A program made the position numbers and the translations under genes. 64,000 bases of DNA from Candidatus Gastranaerophilales bacterium. Its GTDB lineage: Bacteria; Cyanobacteriota; Vampirovibrionia; Gastranaerophilales; Gastranaerophilaceae. The stretch spans positions 62,001 to 126,000 of the forward strand of contig CALUWC010000002.1 in assembly GCA_944324395.1 (NCBI GenBank), in the 5' to 3' direction. The notes beneath the pieces are model-generated. The model had not been told where the DNA came from and did not search any database. It worked only from the letters and a program-made list of their open reading frames with translations. Positions 43,992 to 52,996 of this stretch are shown here, one piece after another; the stretch's first letter is position 1; each line of letters begins with the position of its first letter.

Positions 43992-46571
43992 CTACATTCC
44001 AAACAAAGATAACTGTGGAACCTCTTCTCCGATAGAAGCAGCTTTTTTCCTGTAAGCAAGATTATTTGAAAAATCTTTTTGCATTTTAAGCATTAAATCT
44101 TCAGAACGTTTAATAACAGGATTAGGAAGCCCTGCCATTTTTGCAACCTGAATACCATAACTTTTGCTGGCTCCGCCCTGAACAATTTTTCTCAAAAATT
44201 CAATTTCGCCGTTTTGTTCAGCTACAGTTATTCTATAATTTTTTATTTGCGGATAAGTTTTTGTCATTACATTTAATTCATGGTAATGAGTTGCAAAAAT
44301 ACATCTTGCTTTAATCTTTGTTGCAATATATTCAGCCACAGCCCATGCAATAGCAACCCCGTCATACGTACTTGTACCTCTGCCGATTTCATCAAGCAGA
44401 ATAAAACTTCTGTCCGTTGCTGAATTTAAAATAAATGATGTTTCAATCATTTCAACCATAAATGTTGACTGTCCCAAAGTCAAATCATCACTGGCTCCGA
44501 CTCTTGTAAATACTTTATCAACAACTCCAATCTTTGCGGCATCTGCAGGCACCCATGAACCGATTTGTGCCAGAATAGCAATTAACGCATTTTGCCGCAT
44601 ATAAGTTGATTTACCTGCCATATTGGGACCAGTTAAAATCATAAATTGTGTTGTATCCACTGAATTTGATTTTAATTCCAGATCATTTGCAACATATTCA
44701 CCAAGCGGCAGAATTTTTTCCAAAACCGCATGCCTGCCGTTTCTGACAATAAAATCATCAGAGTCGTCAATCACAGGTCTGCAATAATTATTTTCAACAG
44801 CAATTTCTGCTAAAGAATTTATTACATCGGATTTTGCAATACAATCTGCGATTTCTCTTATTTTTGACACAAATTCTTTGGAATATTCTCTAAAATCTGT
44901 AAACAATTTATACTCAAGTTCAGTTGATTTAAACTTTGCAGACAAAACATCATCTTCATGTTTTTTTAATTCATCTGTTATATATCTCTCTGCACCGGTC
45001 AAAGTCTGCTTTCTGATATAATCCTGCGGAACCATATTGAGATAAGAATTTGTAACTTCTATAAAATAACCAAAAACTTTATTATATCCGATTTTTAAAT
45101 TTTTAATTCCGGTTCGCTCTTTTTCAGCTTCTTCAAAATTAGTAAGCCATTCTTCACCGCCGGTTAACAAATCTCTGAAATAATCAAGCTCACCGCTAAC
45201 CCTGTCTTTTATTATTCCTCCTTCTTTTATAAGCATAGGAGGATTATCCACAATTGTATTTTCTATCATTTGTGCATAATCTGAAATCTCCTCCTGATAT
45301 TCTCTGATTGATGAAAACATGTCATTATCTAAAGATACAGTAGCTTCTAGCAATTGCGGGAGCATCAGCAAAGATAACTTTAAACTTGCAAAATCTTTAG
45401 GACTAGCAGAACCATTGCTCATGCGTGTTGCAAGCCTTTGAATATCATAAATTTTTTCCAAAGATTCAGCCAGAGCATATCTTACATTTTCTTTTTCAAC
45501 AAGTTCAGATACTGCATTCTGACGTTCCAAAATATCTTCAACATTTTTTAACGGCTGGCAAATCCAATTTTTTAAAAGTCTTGCCCCCATATTTGTCTTT
45601 GTTTTATCAATAGCCCACAGTAAAGATCCATATTTATTTTTTTCTCTTAAAGTTTCAACAAGTTCAAGATTTTTTCTTGTTGATGCATCTAAAATCATAT
45701 ATTCAGACAATTCATAAGGAACAATACTATCAAATTTTGGCATATTACCTTTTAGGGTTTCCCACACATAAGCTAATAATGCTCCTGCGGCTCTAAAACC
45801 CAGTTTGTATTTTGAATACCCGAAACTTTCAAGACTCTGTGTTTTAAATACGGTTTTCAAATTGTTTTCCGCAAAAGTCGTTTCAAATACAGATGGTGGA
45901 ATTTTAGAACAGTTATATCTTTTTGTAATTTCTTCAGGCAAATCCACAACTTCATCAGGAACAATCTGAAACGGTTTTATATCTTGCTTAAGACTCGGAG
46001 CAACAATTTCAGAAGGATTAAGTCTTGCAAGTTCTGCCATTATCATATTTAACGGTGCCTGCGTTGTTTTAAATTCTCCTGTTGAAATATCTGTATATGA
46101 AAAACCAAACAATCCGCTTTTATCATCTTTATAAATTGCACAGATATAATTATTGGAATTTTGATTTAATAAATTGCTTTCTGTCAGTGTTCCTGCTGTT
46201 ATAACTCTGGTAACACCTCTTTTTACAAGCCCTTTGGCAAATTTAGGATCTTCTAATTGATCACAAATTGCAACTTTATAATTCTTTTGAACAAGTTTTT
46301 CTAAGTATGCATCAGCAGCCTTTGCTGGGATTCCGGCTAAAGGAACTCTTCCGAGTTTTGGTCCAGCATCACGTCCTGTCAAAGTTAATTCTAATTCCTT
46401 TGACATAACAAGGGCATCTTCAAAAAAAGTTTCATAAAAATCACCCAAACGATACCATAATAATATTCCGGGATTTTCCTGCTTTATTTTCAAATACTGC
46501 TGCATAACAGGAGTAGTATCTTCCAAATTAACATCCCAACTGTTTATGTGATTGATTTCAGCCTTGCTCAT
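43992..46571 (-). CDS. mutS: DNA mismatch repair protein MutS
   Basis: 859 residues with all domains. The mismatch-binding domain contains the Phe-x-Glu motif as DFYETFFEDA (Phe45, Glu47). The connector, lever and clamp regions follow, and the ATPase domain has Walker A LTGPNMAGKSTYMRQ near residue 643, the signature STFMVEMIET and Walker B FILLDEIGRGTST. The C-terminus is short and helical, with LSLFGM at the end. It recognises mispairs and recruits MutL; mutL is not in view. It is convergent with the XRE gene. Confidence 0.97.
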   Translation of the reverse strand: MSKAEINHINSWDVNLEDTTPVMQQYLKIKQENPGILLWYRLGDFYETFFEDALVMSKELELTLTGRDAGPKLGRVPLAGIPAKAADAYLEKLVQKNYKVAICDQLEDPKFAKGLVKRGVTRVITAGTLTESNLLNQNSNNYICAIYKDDKSGLFGFSYTDISTGEFKTTQAPLNMIMAELARLNPSEIVAPSLKQDIKPFQIVPDEVVDLPEEITKRYNCSKIPPSVFETTFAENNLKTVFKTQSLESFGYSKYKLGFRAAGALLAYVWETLKGNMPKFDSIVPYELSEYMILDASTRKNLELVETLREKNKYGSLLWAIDKTKTNMGARLLKNWICQPLKNVEDILERQNAVSELVEKENVRYALAESLEKIYDIQRLATRMSNGSASPKDFASLKLSLLMLPQLLEATVSLDNDMFSSIREYQEEISDYAQMIENTIVDNPPMLIKEGGIIKDRVSGELDYFRDLLTGGEEWLTNFEEAEKERTGIKNLKIGYNKVFGYFIEVTNSYLNMVPQDYIRKQTLTGAERYITDELKKHEDDVLSAKFKSTELEYKLFTDFREYSKEFVSKIREIADCIAKSDVINSLAEIAVENNYCRPVIDDSDDFIVRNGRHAVLEKILPLGEYVANDLELKSNSVDTTQFMILTGPNMAGKSTYMRQNALIAILAQIGSWVPADAAKIGVVDKVFTRVGASDDLTLGQSTFMVEMIETSFILNSATDRSFILLDEIGRGTSTYDGVAIAWAVAEYIATKIKARCIFATHYHELNVMTKTYPQIKNYRITVAEQNGEIEFLRKIVQGGASKSYGIQVAKMAGLPNPVIKRSEDLMLKMQKDFSNNLAYRKKAASIGEEVPQLSLFGM

Positions 46572-46610
46572 ATTATAATATTTTTATATCAAAAACGAGA
46601 GGATTTCAAC

Positions 46611-47213
46611 ATGGGCTGTTTAAAAAACGTAACAAGAGCAATCTTTCTAACTATTGTAGTTGTTGGATTTATGGCTTTTGGCGGTCAGGATTGGATTAAG
46701 TATCAGTTCAAAAATTTTATAAATCCCAGCCATGATGTAGTCTTAGAAAGAGCACAGAAAGTCGGAGATTTTTCGAAATTAAATAAAGAATTTGAAATTG
46801 AAAAAGCCGCAGGCATTTTAGGATATAATGCAGTATTAGCAGAACATAAAGCTTCCGGTCAAAAAATGCTTGTTGTAGATTCCGGCGATAAAAAACCGAT
46901 ATTAACTCAGGAAGATATAAAAGCTCAAGATGCAGAAGACAGAATAAAAACAGCAATAAGCAAATTCAAATATCAATCTCAAGCAATTGAAGAATTTCAT
47001 GTAACAGAAAAAGGTACAATGAAATCTTATGGAAAAGAAATTCCCTATATAAAATTCAATGCAAAAGTAAAAAAACTTCCTATTGGCGAAATTTCAGGGA
47101 TAATATCAGTTGTAAAAGATTCCGAGGGAAATGACAAAATTCTTGTTTCCGCAAACGAAAAGGACAGATATTCACAACTAATATCAAATGAATTTTTTAA
47201 AGAAATTAAATAA
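46611..47213 (+). CDS. Membrane-anchored hypothetical protein
   Basis: 200 residues from ATG 46611 (GAGAGGA ribosome site); the upstream part of the frame overlaps mutS. One hydrophobic helix near residues 8-25 (AIFLTIVVVGFMAFGG) anchors an otherwise soluble domain, with FEIEKAAGILGYNAVLAEH and a C-terminal strand-rich part (ISGIISVVKDSEGNDKILVS). It could also be an uncleaved signal. I do not recognise the family. It stands alone between mutS and the nrdDG region. Confidence 0.7.
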   Translation: MGCLKNVTRAIFLTIVVVGFMAFGGQDWIKYQFKNFINPSHDVVLERAQKVGDFSKLNKEFEIEKAAGILGYNAVLAEHKASGQKMLVVDSGDKKPILTQEDIKAQDAEDRIKTAISKFKYQSQAIEEFHVTEKGTMKSYGKEIPYIKFNAKVKKLPIGEISGIISVVKDSEGNDKILVSANEKDRYSQLISNEFFKEIK

Positions 47214-47452
47214 ATATATTTAAATAATAATTTGATCTAATATTCAGGAGTTTACAAATGTTAATTCTTCTTATCATGAATTAATATTTATTTTAAAAGC
47301 TTGCACAAAGCATGACCTCTGAAATAACAGGATTTATACAAATCATTATAATAAATGTTTCAATACATTACATATTTCATCAGTCTAAAGATTTATTTTT
47401 TCAAATATCTATTAATATTTAATGTATTTTATGATAAAATAATTGAATAGAG
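47214..47452. other. Gene-free AT-rich stretch before the nrd riboswitch
   Basis: No gene is supported here. The only translational signal is AGGAG at 47246-47250 in front of an eight-codon frame (MLILLIMN, 47258-47284). The rest is AT-rich, with a possible promoter close to TATGATAAAAT at about 47430, directly before the riboswitch. Confidence 0.5.
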
Positions 47453-47545
47453 ATTAAGGGAAGTAAGGGTGAAAGTCCCTCACTGGTCCGCAACCGTAAC
47501 AGTCGGAATACTTAATGAGAGCATGACTTACGAGACTGAGGAGAT
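47453..47545 (+). promoter_or_regulatory. Cobalamin-type riboswitch before nrdDG
   Basis: The core carries the B12-box pattern in order: GGGAAGTAAGGGTGAAAGTC, CCTCACTGGTCCGCAACCGT, then AACAGTCGGAATAC, close to the conserved GGGAA..GGTG.AA.TCC..CACTG.CCCGC.ACTGT region of cobalamin riboswitches. ATTAAG (47453) and CTTAAT (47511) can close the core. Downstream GAGACTGAGGAG contains GACTG, complementary to CAGTC of the core, and includes the nrdD ribosome site, so ligand binding could hide the site. The short core suggests a compact cobalamin class. Ligand not tested. Confidence 0.75.
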
Positions 47546-47551
47546 TTTATT

Positions 47552-49813
47552 ATGCAAAATGCGGTTAATCAGAATGGGAAAGAAAATGTAGTTGGAATAT
47601 CCAACTCACATGTTAATGACATTATCAAAAGAGTACACGAATCTAATGCAATGTTTGCACAACAGGTTATAGAAAGTGCATCAAAATTAGAAAATGTTTG
47701 TATTGTAAAAAAAGACGGGACTAAAGAAAAATATAACGTTCAAAAAGTTGTTGATGCTGTAAAAAAATCTGCAGCCAGAATGCTCGTTACTTTTTCCGAC
47801 GAAGATTTAAAAAGGCTCTGTGATTTTGTAAATAAAAATGTTAATGATTTGCAAAAAAATGAAATAAATATTCTTGAAATTCATAATATTGTTGAAAGTG
47901 CATTAGAAAACATAAATCCTAAAGTTGCACAAAGCTACAGAAATTACAGGAATTATAAAACAGATTTTGTGGCTATGCTTGACAAAGTATATCAGGAAAG
48001 CCAAAAGATTATGTACATCGGAGATAAAGAAAATTCAAATTCTGATTCTGCTCTGGTTTCAACTAAACGTTCATTAATTTTTAATCAACTAAACAAAGAA
48101 TTATATAAAAAGTTTTTCTTAACCGTTGATGACCTGCAAGCAATCAGGGAAGGTTATATTTATATCCATGATATGTCTGCCCGTCGTGATACAATGAACT
48201 GCTGCTTATTCAATGTTGCGGAAGTTTTAAAAGGCGGCTTTGAAATGGGCAACCTGTGGTACAACGAACCTAAAACTTTAGATGTTGCTTTTGACGTAAT
48301 CGGAGATATTGTTATGGCTGCGGCAAGCCAGCAATACGGAGGATTTACTGTACCTGAAGTTGATAAGATTTTAGCTCCGTATGCTCAAAAATCTTACGAA
48401 AAACAATATGACAGATACTTATGTATGGGCTTATCTTTTGAAGATGCTAAAAAAGAAGCAATGAAAGATGTTCAAAATGATTTTGAACAAGGCTTCCAGG
48501 GCTGGGAATATAAATTCAATACCGTAGCTTCCTCAAGAGGTGATTATCCGTTTATTACAATGACTATAGGACTTGGAACAGGTGAATTTGAAAAAATGGC
48601 ATCATTTACCATGCTGAAAGTTCACGCAAAAGGACAGGGCAAAAAAGATAACAAAAAACCTGTATTGTTCCCTAAAATTGTATTTTTATACGATGAAAAT
48701 TTACATGGAAAAGGCAAAGAACTTGAAGATTTATTTGAAGCCGGTGTTGAATGCTCCAGAAAAACAATGTATCCAGACTGGCTTTCACTCACTGGCGACG
48801 GTTATGTTGCAGGTATTTACAAAAAGTACAAAAAAGTAATTTCCCCGATGGGTTGTCGTGCATTTTTATCACCATGGTTCGAAAGAGGAGGAATGAAACC
48901 TGCTGATGATAATGATGAGCCTGTTTTTGTCGGAAGATTTAATATCGGAGCAATAAGTCTTCACCTGCCAATGATTCTTGCAAAAGCAAGACAGGAAAGT
49001 AAAGATTTTTATGAAGTTCTTGATTATTATCTTGAACTTATCAGAAAAATTCATATCAGAACTTATGAATACCTGGGTGAAATGAAAGCTTCAGTAAATC
49101 CTCTGGCATACTGTGAAGGCGGATTTTACGGCGGACATTTAAAACCTTCTGACAAAATTAAACCTTTATTAAAAGCAGCAACCGCTTCTTTTGGTATTAC
49201 AGCTTTGAATGAATTGCAGGAGCTTTATAACGGAAAATCTCTTGTTGAAGACGGAGAATTTGCAGTTGAAGTTATGGCATACATAAACCAAAAAGTTAAC
49301 CAGTTCAAAGAAGAAGACGGCAACTTATATGCTATTTACGGGACTCCGGCTGAAAATTTATGCGGATTGCAAGTTAAACAATTTAGAAAAAAATTCGGAA
49401 TAAAAGAAAAAGTTTCAGATAGAGGTTATGTTTCTAACAGTTTCCACTGTCACGTTTCTGAAGACATTACTCCTATTCAAAAACAGGATTTAGAGAACAG
49501 ATTCTGGGATTTGTTTAACGGCGGGAAAATTCAATATGTAAAATATCCGATTTCATACAATGTAGATGCAATTAAAACTCTCATCAAACGTGCAATGGAT
49601 AAAGGTTTCTATGAAGGTGTGAATTTATCTTTGGCATACTGTGATGATTGCGGTCATCAAGAATTATCAATGGACGTATGCCCGAAATGCGGAAGCAGAA
49701 ATCTTACAAAAATTGATCGTATGAACGGTTATCTTTCATACTCACGTGTAAATGGCGATACGCGTCTAAATGAAGCAAAAATGGAAGAAATTAAAGACAG
49801 AGTGAGTATGTAG
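47552..49813 (+). CDS. nrdD: Anaerobic (class III) ribonucleoside-triphosphate reductase
   Basis: 753 residues. Reduces ribonucleotides to deoxyribonucleotides using a glycyl radical, only without oxygen. Residues about 50-150 form the ATP-cone (VKKDGTKEKYNVQKVVDAVK) after a 48-residue extension. The catalytic domain contains YIHDMSARRDTMNCCLFN and FNTVASSRGDYPFITM. The C-terminal four-cysteine zinc site is CDDCGH...CPKCGS, and the glycyl-radical segment is RMNGYLSYSR. A GAGGAG site next to the riboswitch precedes the ATG. nrdG follows after two bases. Confidence 0.95.
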   Translation: MQNAVNQNGKENVVGISNSHVNDIIKRVHESNAMFAQQVIESASKLENVCIVKKDGTKEKYNVQKVVDAVKKSAARMLVTFSDEDLKRLCDFVNKNVNDLQKNEINILEIHNIVESALENINPKVAQSYRNYRNYKTDFVAMLDKVYQESQKIMYIGDKENSNSDSALVSTKRSLIFNQLNKELYKKFFLTVDDLQAIREGYIYIHDMSARRDTMNCCLFNVAEVLKGGFEMGNLWYNEPKTLDVAFDVIGDIVMAAASQQYGGFTVPEVDKILAPYAQKSYEKQYDRYLCMGLSFEDAKKEAMKDVQNDFEQGFQGWEYKFNTVASSRGDYPFITMTIGLGTGEFEKMASFTMLKVHAKGQGKKDNKKPVLFPKIVFLYDENLHGKGKELEDLFEAGVECSRKTMYPDWLSLTGDGYVAGIYKKYKKVISPMGCRAFLSPWFERGGMKPADDNDEPVFVGRFNIGAISLHLPMILAKARQESKDFYEVLDYYLELIRKIHIRTYEYLGEMKASVNPLAYCEGGFYGGHLKPSDKIKPLLKAATASFGITALNELQELYNGKSLVEDGEFAVEVMAYINQKVNQFKEEDGNLYAIYGTPAENLCGLQVKQFRKKFGIKEKVSDRGYVSNSFHCHVSEDITPIQKQDLENRFWDLFNGGKIQYVKYPISYNVDAIKTLIKRAMDKGFYEGVNLSLAYCDDCGHQELSMDVCPKCGSRNLTKIDRMNGYLSYSRVNGDTRLNEAKMEEIKDRVSM

Positions 49814-49815
49814 AA

Positions 49816-50313
49816 ATGAATTATCATAATATAACAAAAGATGACATGCTAAACGGCGACGGTCTGAGAGTTGTTTTATGGGTTTCTGGCTGTACACATC
49901 ATTGTGATGGCTGCCAAAATCCGATAACCTGGGATCTTGCCGGCGGGTTGCCATTTGATGAAACGGCAGAAGAAGAACTATTTGAAGCATTGAAACAACC
50001 GCATTGTGCAGGAATTACCTTTAGCGGCGGGGATCCTCTGCACCCGTTTAACAGAAGTGAAGTTTACAGGTTGATGAAAAAATGCAAAGAGCTTTGTCCG
50101 GATAAAACAGTTTGGGTTTATACAGGTTTTCTTTGGGAAGATTTTAGAGATGAAGAAGCTATGAAATATGTAGATGTATTTGCCGACGGAAGATTTGTTA
50201 AAGAATTAAACGATAATACAATTCCATGGGTTGGAAGTTCAAATCAAAGGGTTATAAATGTTCCGGAAACATTGGCAACCGGAAAAGTTATTCTTCATCA
50301 ATCTAAAAAATAA
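49816..50313 (+). CDS. nrdG: Anaerobic ribonucleotide reductase activating protein
   Basis: 165 residues. Radical-SAM enzyme that creates the glycyl radical on NrdD. The cluster motif is SGCTHHCDGCQNP with CxxxCxxC, and the SAM-binding TFSGGDPLHP lies near residues 73-82. Lengths and order nrdD-nrdG are standard; the two-base spacing points to translational coupling under the upstream riboswitch. Confidence 0.96.
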   Translation: MNYHNITKDDMLNGDGLRVVLWVSGCTHHCDGCQNPITWDLAGGLPFDETAEEELFEALKQPHCAGITFSGGDPLHPFNRSEVYRLMKKCKELCPDKTVWVYTGFLWEDFRDEEAMKYVDVFADGRFVKELNDNTIPWVGSSNQRVINVPETLATGKVILHQSKK

Positions 50314-50322
50314 ACTGAAAAT

Positions 50323-51453
50323 CTACACAGGAGTAATTTTACCCATAACAACACGCCTATCCGCTCCGGTACAACAGGGCAGATTATTTGGAATGCCATA
50401 ATATGTACAGTAACCTAAAAGTGCAAATGCCATAACCTCTTTAAAGTTATTTGAAATTCCGTAATCTTCACAGGTCTTTAAATCTATGTGTTTAGGCAGA
50501 TACGTTCTTAACATTTTCATCAAAGTTTTATTATATGCCCCGCCCCCGCATATTACAACTTCATGAATTCCAACATTAGGGTAAATAAACCGTTCATAAC
50601 TTTGAGCAATCGTTTTAGCAGTGAGAGCAGTAACTGTTGCGACAATATCTTTCGGCTCATCAGGTGCAAATTTTAGAATATTTTCAATATATTGACTTGA
50701 AAAATATTCTCTGCCCGTAGATTTTGGAGGTTCCAAGTAATAATATTCATCAGACAACAAGCATTCAAGCCAGCTATCAGAAATGATACCCGTTGAAGCA
50801 ATTTCACCATCTTTGTCATACGGAAGAGAAAAATACTTATTAACGCAGTAATCAATCATAATATTTCCAAGCCCGGTATCAAATCCGAAAGTGTCAAAAT
50901 CCTGAGACACAACGGTAACATTTGAAATTCCGCCGATATTTTGAATTGCATAATTTTTACCTTTATTTTTGAACCATGCTTCATCTGCAAAACAAACCAA
51001 TGGTGCCCCTTGCCCGTTTTGTACCATATCAGCTTCCCTAAAATTTGAAATAGTCATACAACCTGTATTTTGGGCAATGACAGAACTTTCACCAAGCTGC
51101 AGCGTGCTTTTTAAACTAATATTATCAATACTTGTATCAAACGGATAATGATAAACCGTTTGTCCATGACTGGATATAAAATCAGGTTTGCCAAATTCGG
51201 AAATTAAAACATTAGCGGCATCAGCAAAACATTTACCTATGACAAAATTCATCTGGCAAATATCTTTGATTGAAGCTTCCATTCGAAACATCTGAAAAAT
51301 TTTTGATTTTACATGTTCAGGATATTTATAATTTATCCCTTGAATTAATTTAACGCTTTTGTCAGGAAAAACTTCACAAAGACCGGCATCTATACTATCG
51401 CATGAAGTTCCTGACATTAAAGCTATAACTTTTTTTGACTCTAACTCTTCCAT
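50323..51453 (-). CDS. anmK: Anhydro-N-acetylmuramic acid kinase
   Basis: 376 residues. Cleaves and phosphorylates 1,6-anhydroMurNAc from cell-wall turnover to MurNAc-6-phosphate. The signature ALMSGTSCDSIDAGL at residues 12-26, ISSHGQTVYHYP, QNIGGISNVTV, DTGLGNIMIDYCV and VVICGGGAYN are all family blocks. Upstream of the ATG there is no Shine-Dalgarno, but TTGCAT and TATTAT with 17 bases between end seven bases before the ATG, so the message may be leaderless. The promoter overlaps the terminator at 51466-51498. No murQ is in view. Confidence 0.95.
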   Translation of the reverse strand: MEELESKKVIALMSGTSCDSIDAGLCEVFPDKSVKLIQGINYKYPEHVKSKIFQMFRMEASIKDICQMNFVIGKCFADAANVLISEFGKPDFISSHGQTVYHYPFDTSIDNISLKSTLQLGESSVIAQNTGCMTISNFREADMVQNGQGAPLVCFADEAWFKNKGKNYAIQNIGGISNVTVVSQDFDTFGFDTGLGNIMIDYCVNKYFSLPYDKDGEIASTGIISDSWLECLLSDEYYYLEPPKSTGREYFSSQYIENILKFAPDEPKDIVATVTALTAKTIAQSYERFIYPNVGIHEVVICGGGAYNKTLMKMLRTYLPKHIDLKTCEDYGISNNFKEVMAFALLGYCTYYGIPNNLPCCTGADRRVVMGKITPV

Positions 51454-51465
51454 ATATTAAATAAT

Positions 51466-51498
51466 ATAAAAAAGCCTGTACTTATGCAAGTACAAGCT
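51466..51498 (-). terminator. Strong intrinsic terminator upstream of anmK
   Basis: On the minus strand AGCTTGTACTT pairs with AAGTACAGGCT (11 bp with one G-U pair) around GCAT and runs into TTTTTT. It lies in front of anmK, so it ends a transcript that comes from the gene-free region 51499-51800 or acts as an attenuator. Confidence 0.88.
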
Positions 51499-51800
51499 AA
51501 GTTAAAAGTTTACAACTATCCTTTACTAACTCTCTTCTAAAAGTCTTTGCTTTTCTCCCAAAAATAAACTAGATATACATAACTTTCAGATGTAAACTAT
51601 AAAAATATCCCTAATCTACAGTAACACTGTACCTCAATAATCTCTTTTCCCTTTTGGACTTCTTCGCCATCACCTCTATTTCTTTCGTCCAACTTTACTT
51701 ATTTATCTCTTCGGTTATCTTTTCAAATAACCAGTCCTTCCTCATTTCTGGCAGCCGGTGATTTTTAATTCGGCTTTCTTTATGTAATCTAATTTATATC
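51499..51800 (-). ncRNA. Candidate minus-strand RNA, unassigned
   Basis: A gene-free stretch ending in the strong terminator at 51466-51498. On the minus strand it is purine-rich and contains several local pairings: AGCCG with CGGCT at 51753-51775, GGTTAT with ATAACC at 51715-51734, and near the upstream end TGTAATC with GATTACA (51783-51818). Two tiny frames, MRKDWLFEKITEEINK and MAKKSKREKRLLRYSVTVD, also lie on this strand. I looked for RNase P, tmRNA, SRP and T-box signatures and found none convincing. Existence of the transcript is inferred. Confidence 0.4.
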
Positions 51801-52054
51801 TAAATTTAGATGATTACAAGTAAAAAAAAATTATTATTTTTTTACATTTGACCATGCCCCTTGAAAGCGTAAGAAAAAATTCGTGTTATTAAATCTTAAT
51901 GAAGGAAATTTAATGAAATCATGTAAAAATTTTAGTAATTTTTATTTGACATTATAGAATTACAGAATTAAGCATGGAGCATGTCTTTTATAAAATGTTA
52001 GCTATTCTTTTTAATTTGTGTTAGACTAAAATTTGAGTAAATAAGAGATTTATT
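51801..52054. other. Gene-free upstream region of the WYL pair
   Basis: AT-rich, with no gene. It contains a TTGACA at 51946-51951 but no clear partner box, and a possible AAAAT-type box near 52028 ahead of the start at 52055. The ribosome site there is weak (AAGAG). Confidence 0.5.
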
Positions 52055-52996
52055 ATGAAGGAATTTTTAAAAAATAATACGGTTACATATAACCTTATGT
52101 CATTTACTGGATTTAAATCAATATTATTGTTTTCTTTACTGACAACGGGACCGAAATCTTATGAAGAACTGCAAGAATGCTTCAGGAATAATGAATACTT
52201 GCATGAAAATATCTCTAAAGATACTCTGCGAATTTATTTTAATTCTCTAAAACAAATCGGTTGTTCAATTAAACGAATCAATGATAACGGAGTTACAAAA
52301 TATTCTATTACATCACACCCTTTTGTTTTAAAAATCAGTGACAAACAAGCTAAAAGTATTATTAAAATATTCAAAGCAATCTCTAAATCTATTGAAGTTT
52401 CAGATTTAATAGCTCTGCAAAAGTTTTTTGATAATATTTCCCAATATGTTACAAACGAAAAATTAAAAGAAAAATTGAAAAACATTTCACCGTTATGTAA
52501 CATTAATCCGCAGCTGATAGAAGATTTAATAAACTATGCACAAAATAATACTGAAATCACAGTATATTACAATTCAAAAATATCAGGAAGAAAAAATATC
52601 ACAATTCTTGTTGATAAACTATCAATAACTAACGGTAAATTATATCTTTATGGATTTAATTCAGAATACCAGAATTATTCAAGTTTTCTTGTTTCAAAAA
52701 TAATAAAAATAGTAAGTATAAATATTCAACATAAAACTATTGATATTCCTGAAATTACAACAGGATATGAATATACTAAAGATGATAATGAACAATTTGA
52801 ACTTTGTGAAGGCGAAAAAATAGTTTCTGAAAACAATAACAAAATTATTATTGAATTAACTTCAAAAAGTAAATTCGAAATTATTCAACGAATTATGTTT
52901 TTATCTAACAAATGCAAAGTTTTATATCCGGGAAATATAAAAAATGAAGTTATAGCAAATCTGAAAAAGATGAAAGAAGGATACATTGAAAAATAA
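52055..52996 (+). CDS. WYL-domain transcriptional regulator, first of tandem pair
   Basis: 313 residues. An N-terminal winged-helix region (about 15-85, SYEELQECFRNNEYLHENIS then TLRIYFNSLKQIGCSIKR) is followed by a linker and, near 165-225, a WYL-type fold: EITVYYNSKISGRKNITILV, then KLSITNGKLYLYGFNSEYQN. The C-terminal part (EIIQRIMFLSNKCKVLYPGN) matches the WYL C-terminal extension. Such proteins sense ligands or nucleic acids and often work as pairs like PafBC. It overlaps the next gene by 11 bases. Confidence 0.75.
   Translation: MKEFLKNNTVTYNLMSFTGFKSILLFSLLTTGPKSYEELQECFRNNEYLHENISKDTLRIYFNSLKQIGCSIKRINDNGVTKYSITSHPFVLKISDKQAKSIIKIFKAISKSIEVSDLIALQKFFDNISQYVTNEKLKEKLKNISPLCNINPQLIEDLINYAQNNTEITVYYNSKISGRKNITILVDKLSITNGKLYLYGFNSEYQNYSSFLVSKIIKIVSINIQHKTIDIPEITTGYEYTKDDNEQFELCEGEKIVSENNNKIIIELTSKSKFEIIQRIMFLSNKCKVLYPGNIKNEVIANLKKMKEGYIEK

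Noticed and set aside
46548-46610. Upstream extension of the gene at 46611
   Set aside because: The extension overlaps the start of mutS on the other strand and the ribosome site is just before 46611.
51466-51800. RNase P RNA (a GAGGAAGGAC string resembles its conserved region I)
   Set aside because: The remaining conserved regions, above all the 3' ACA..AA...GGCUUA region, cannot be found.
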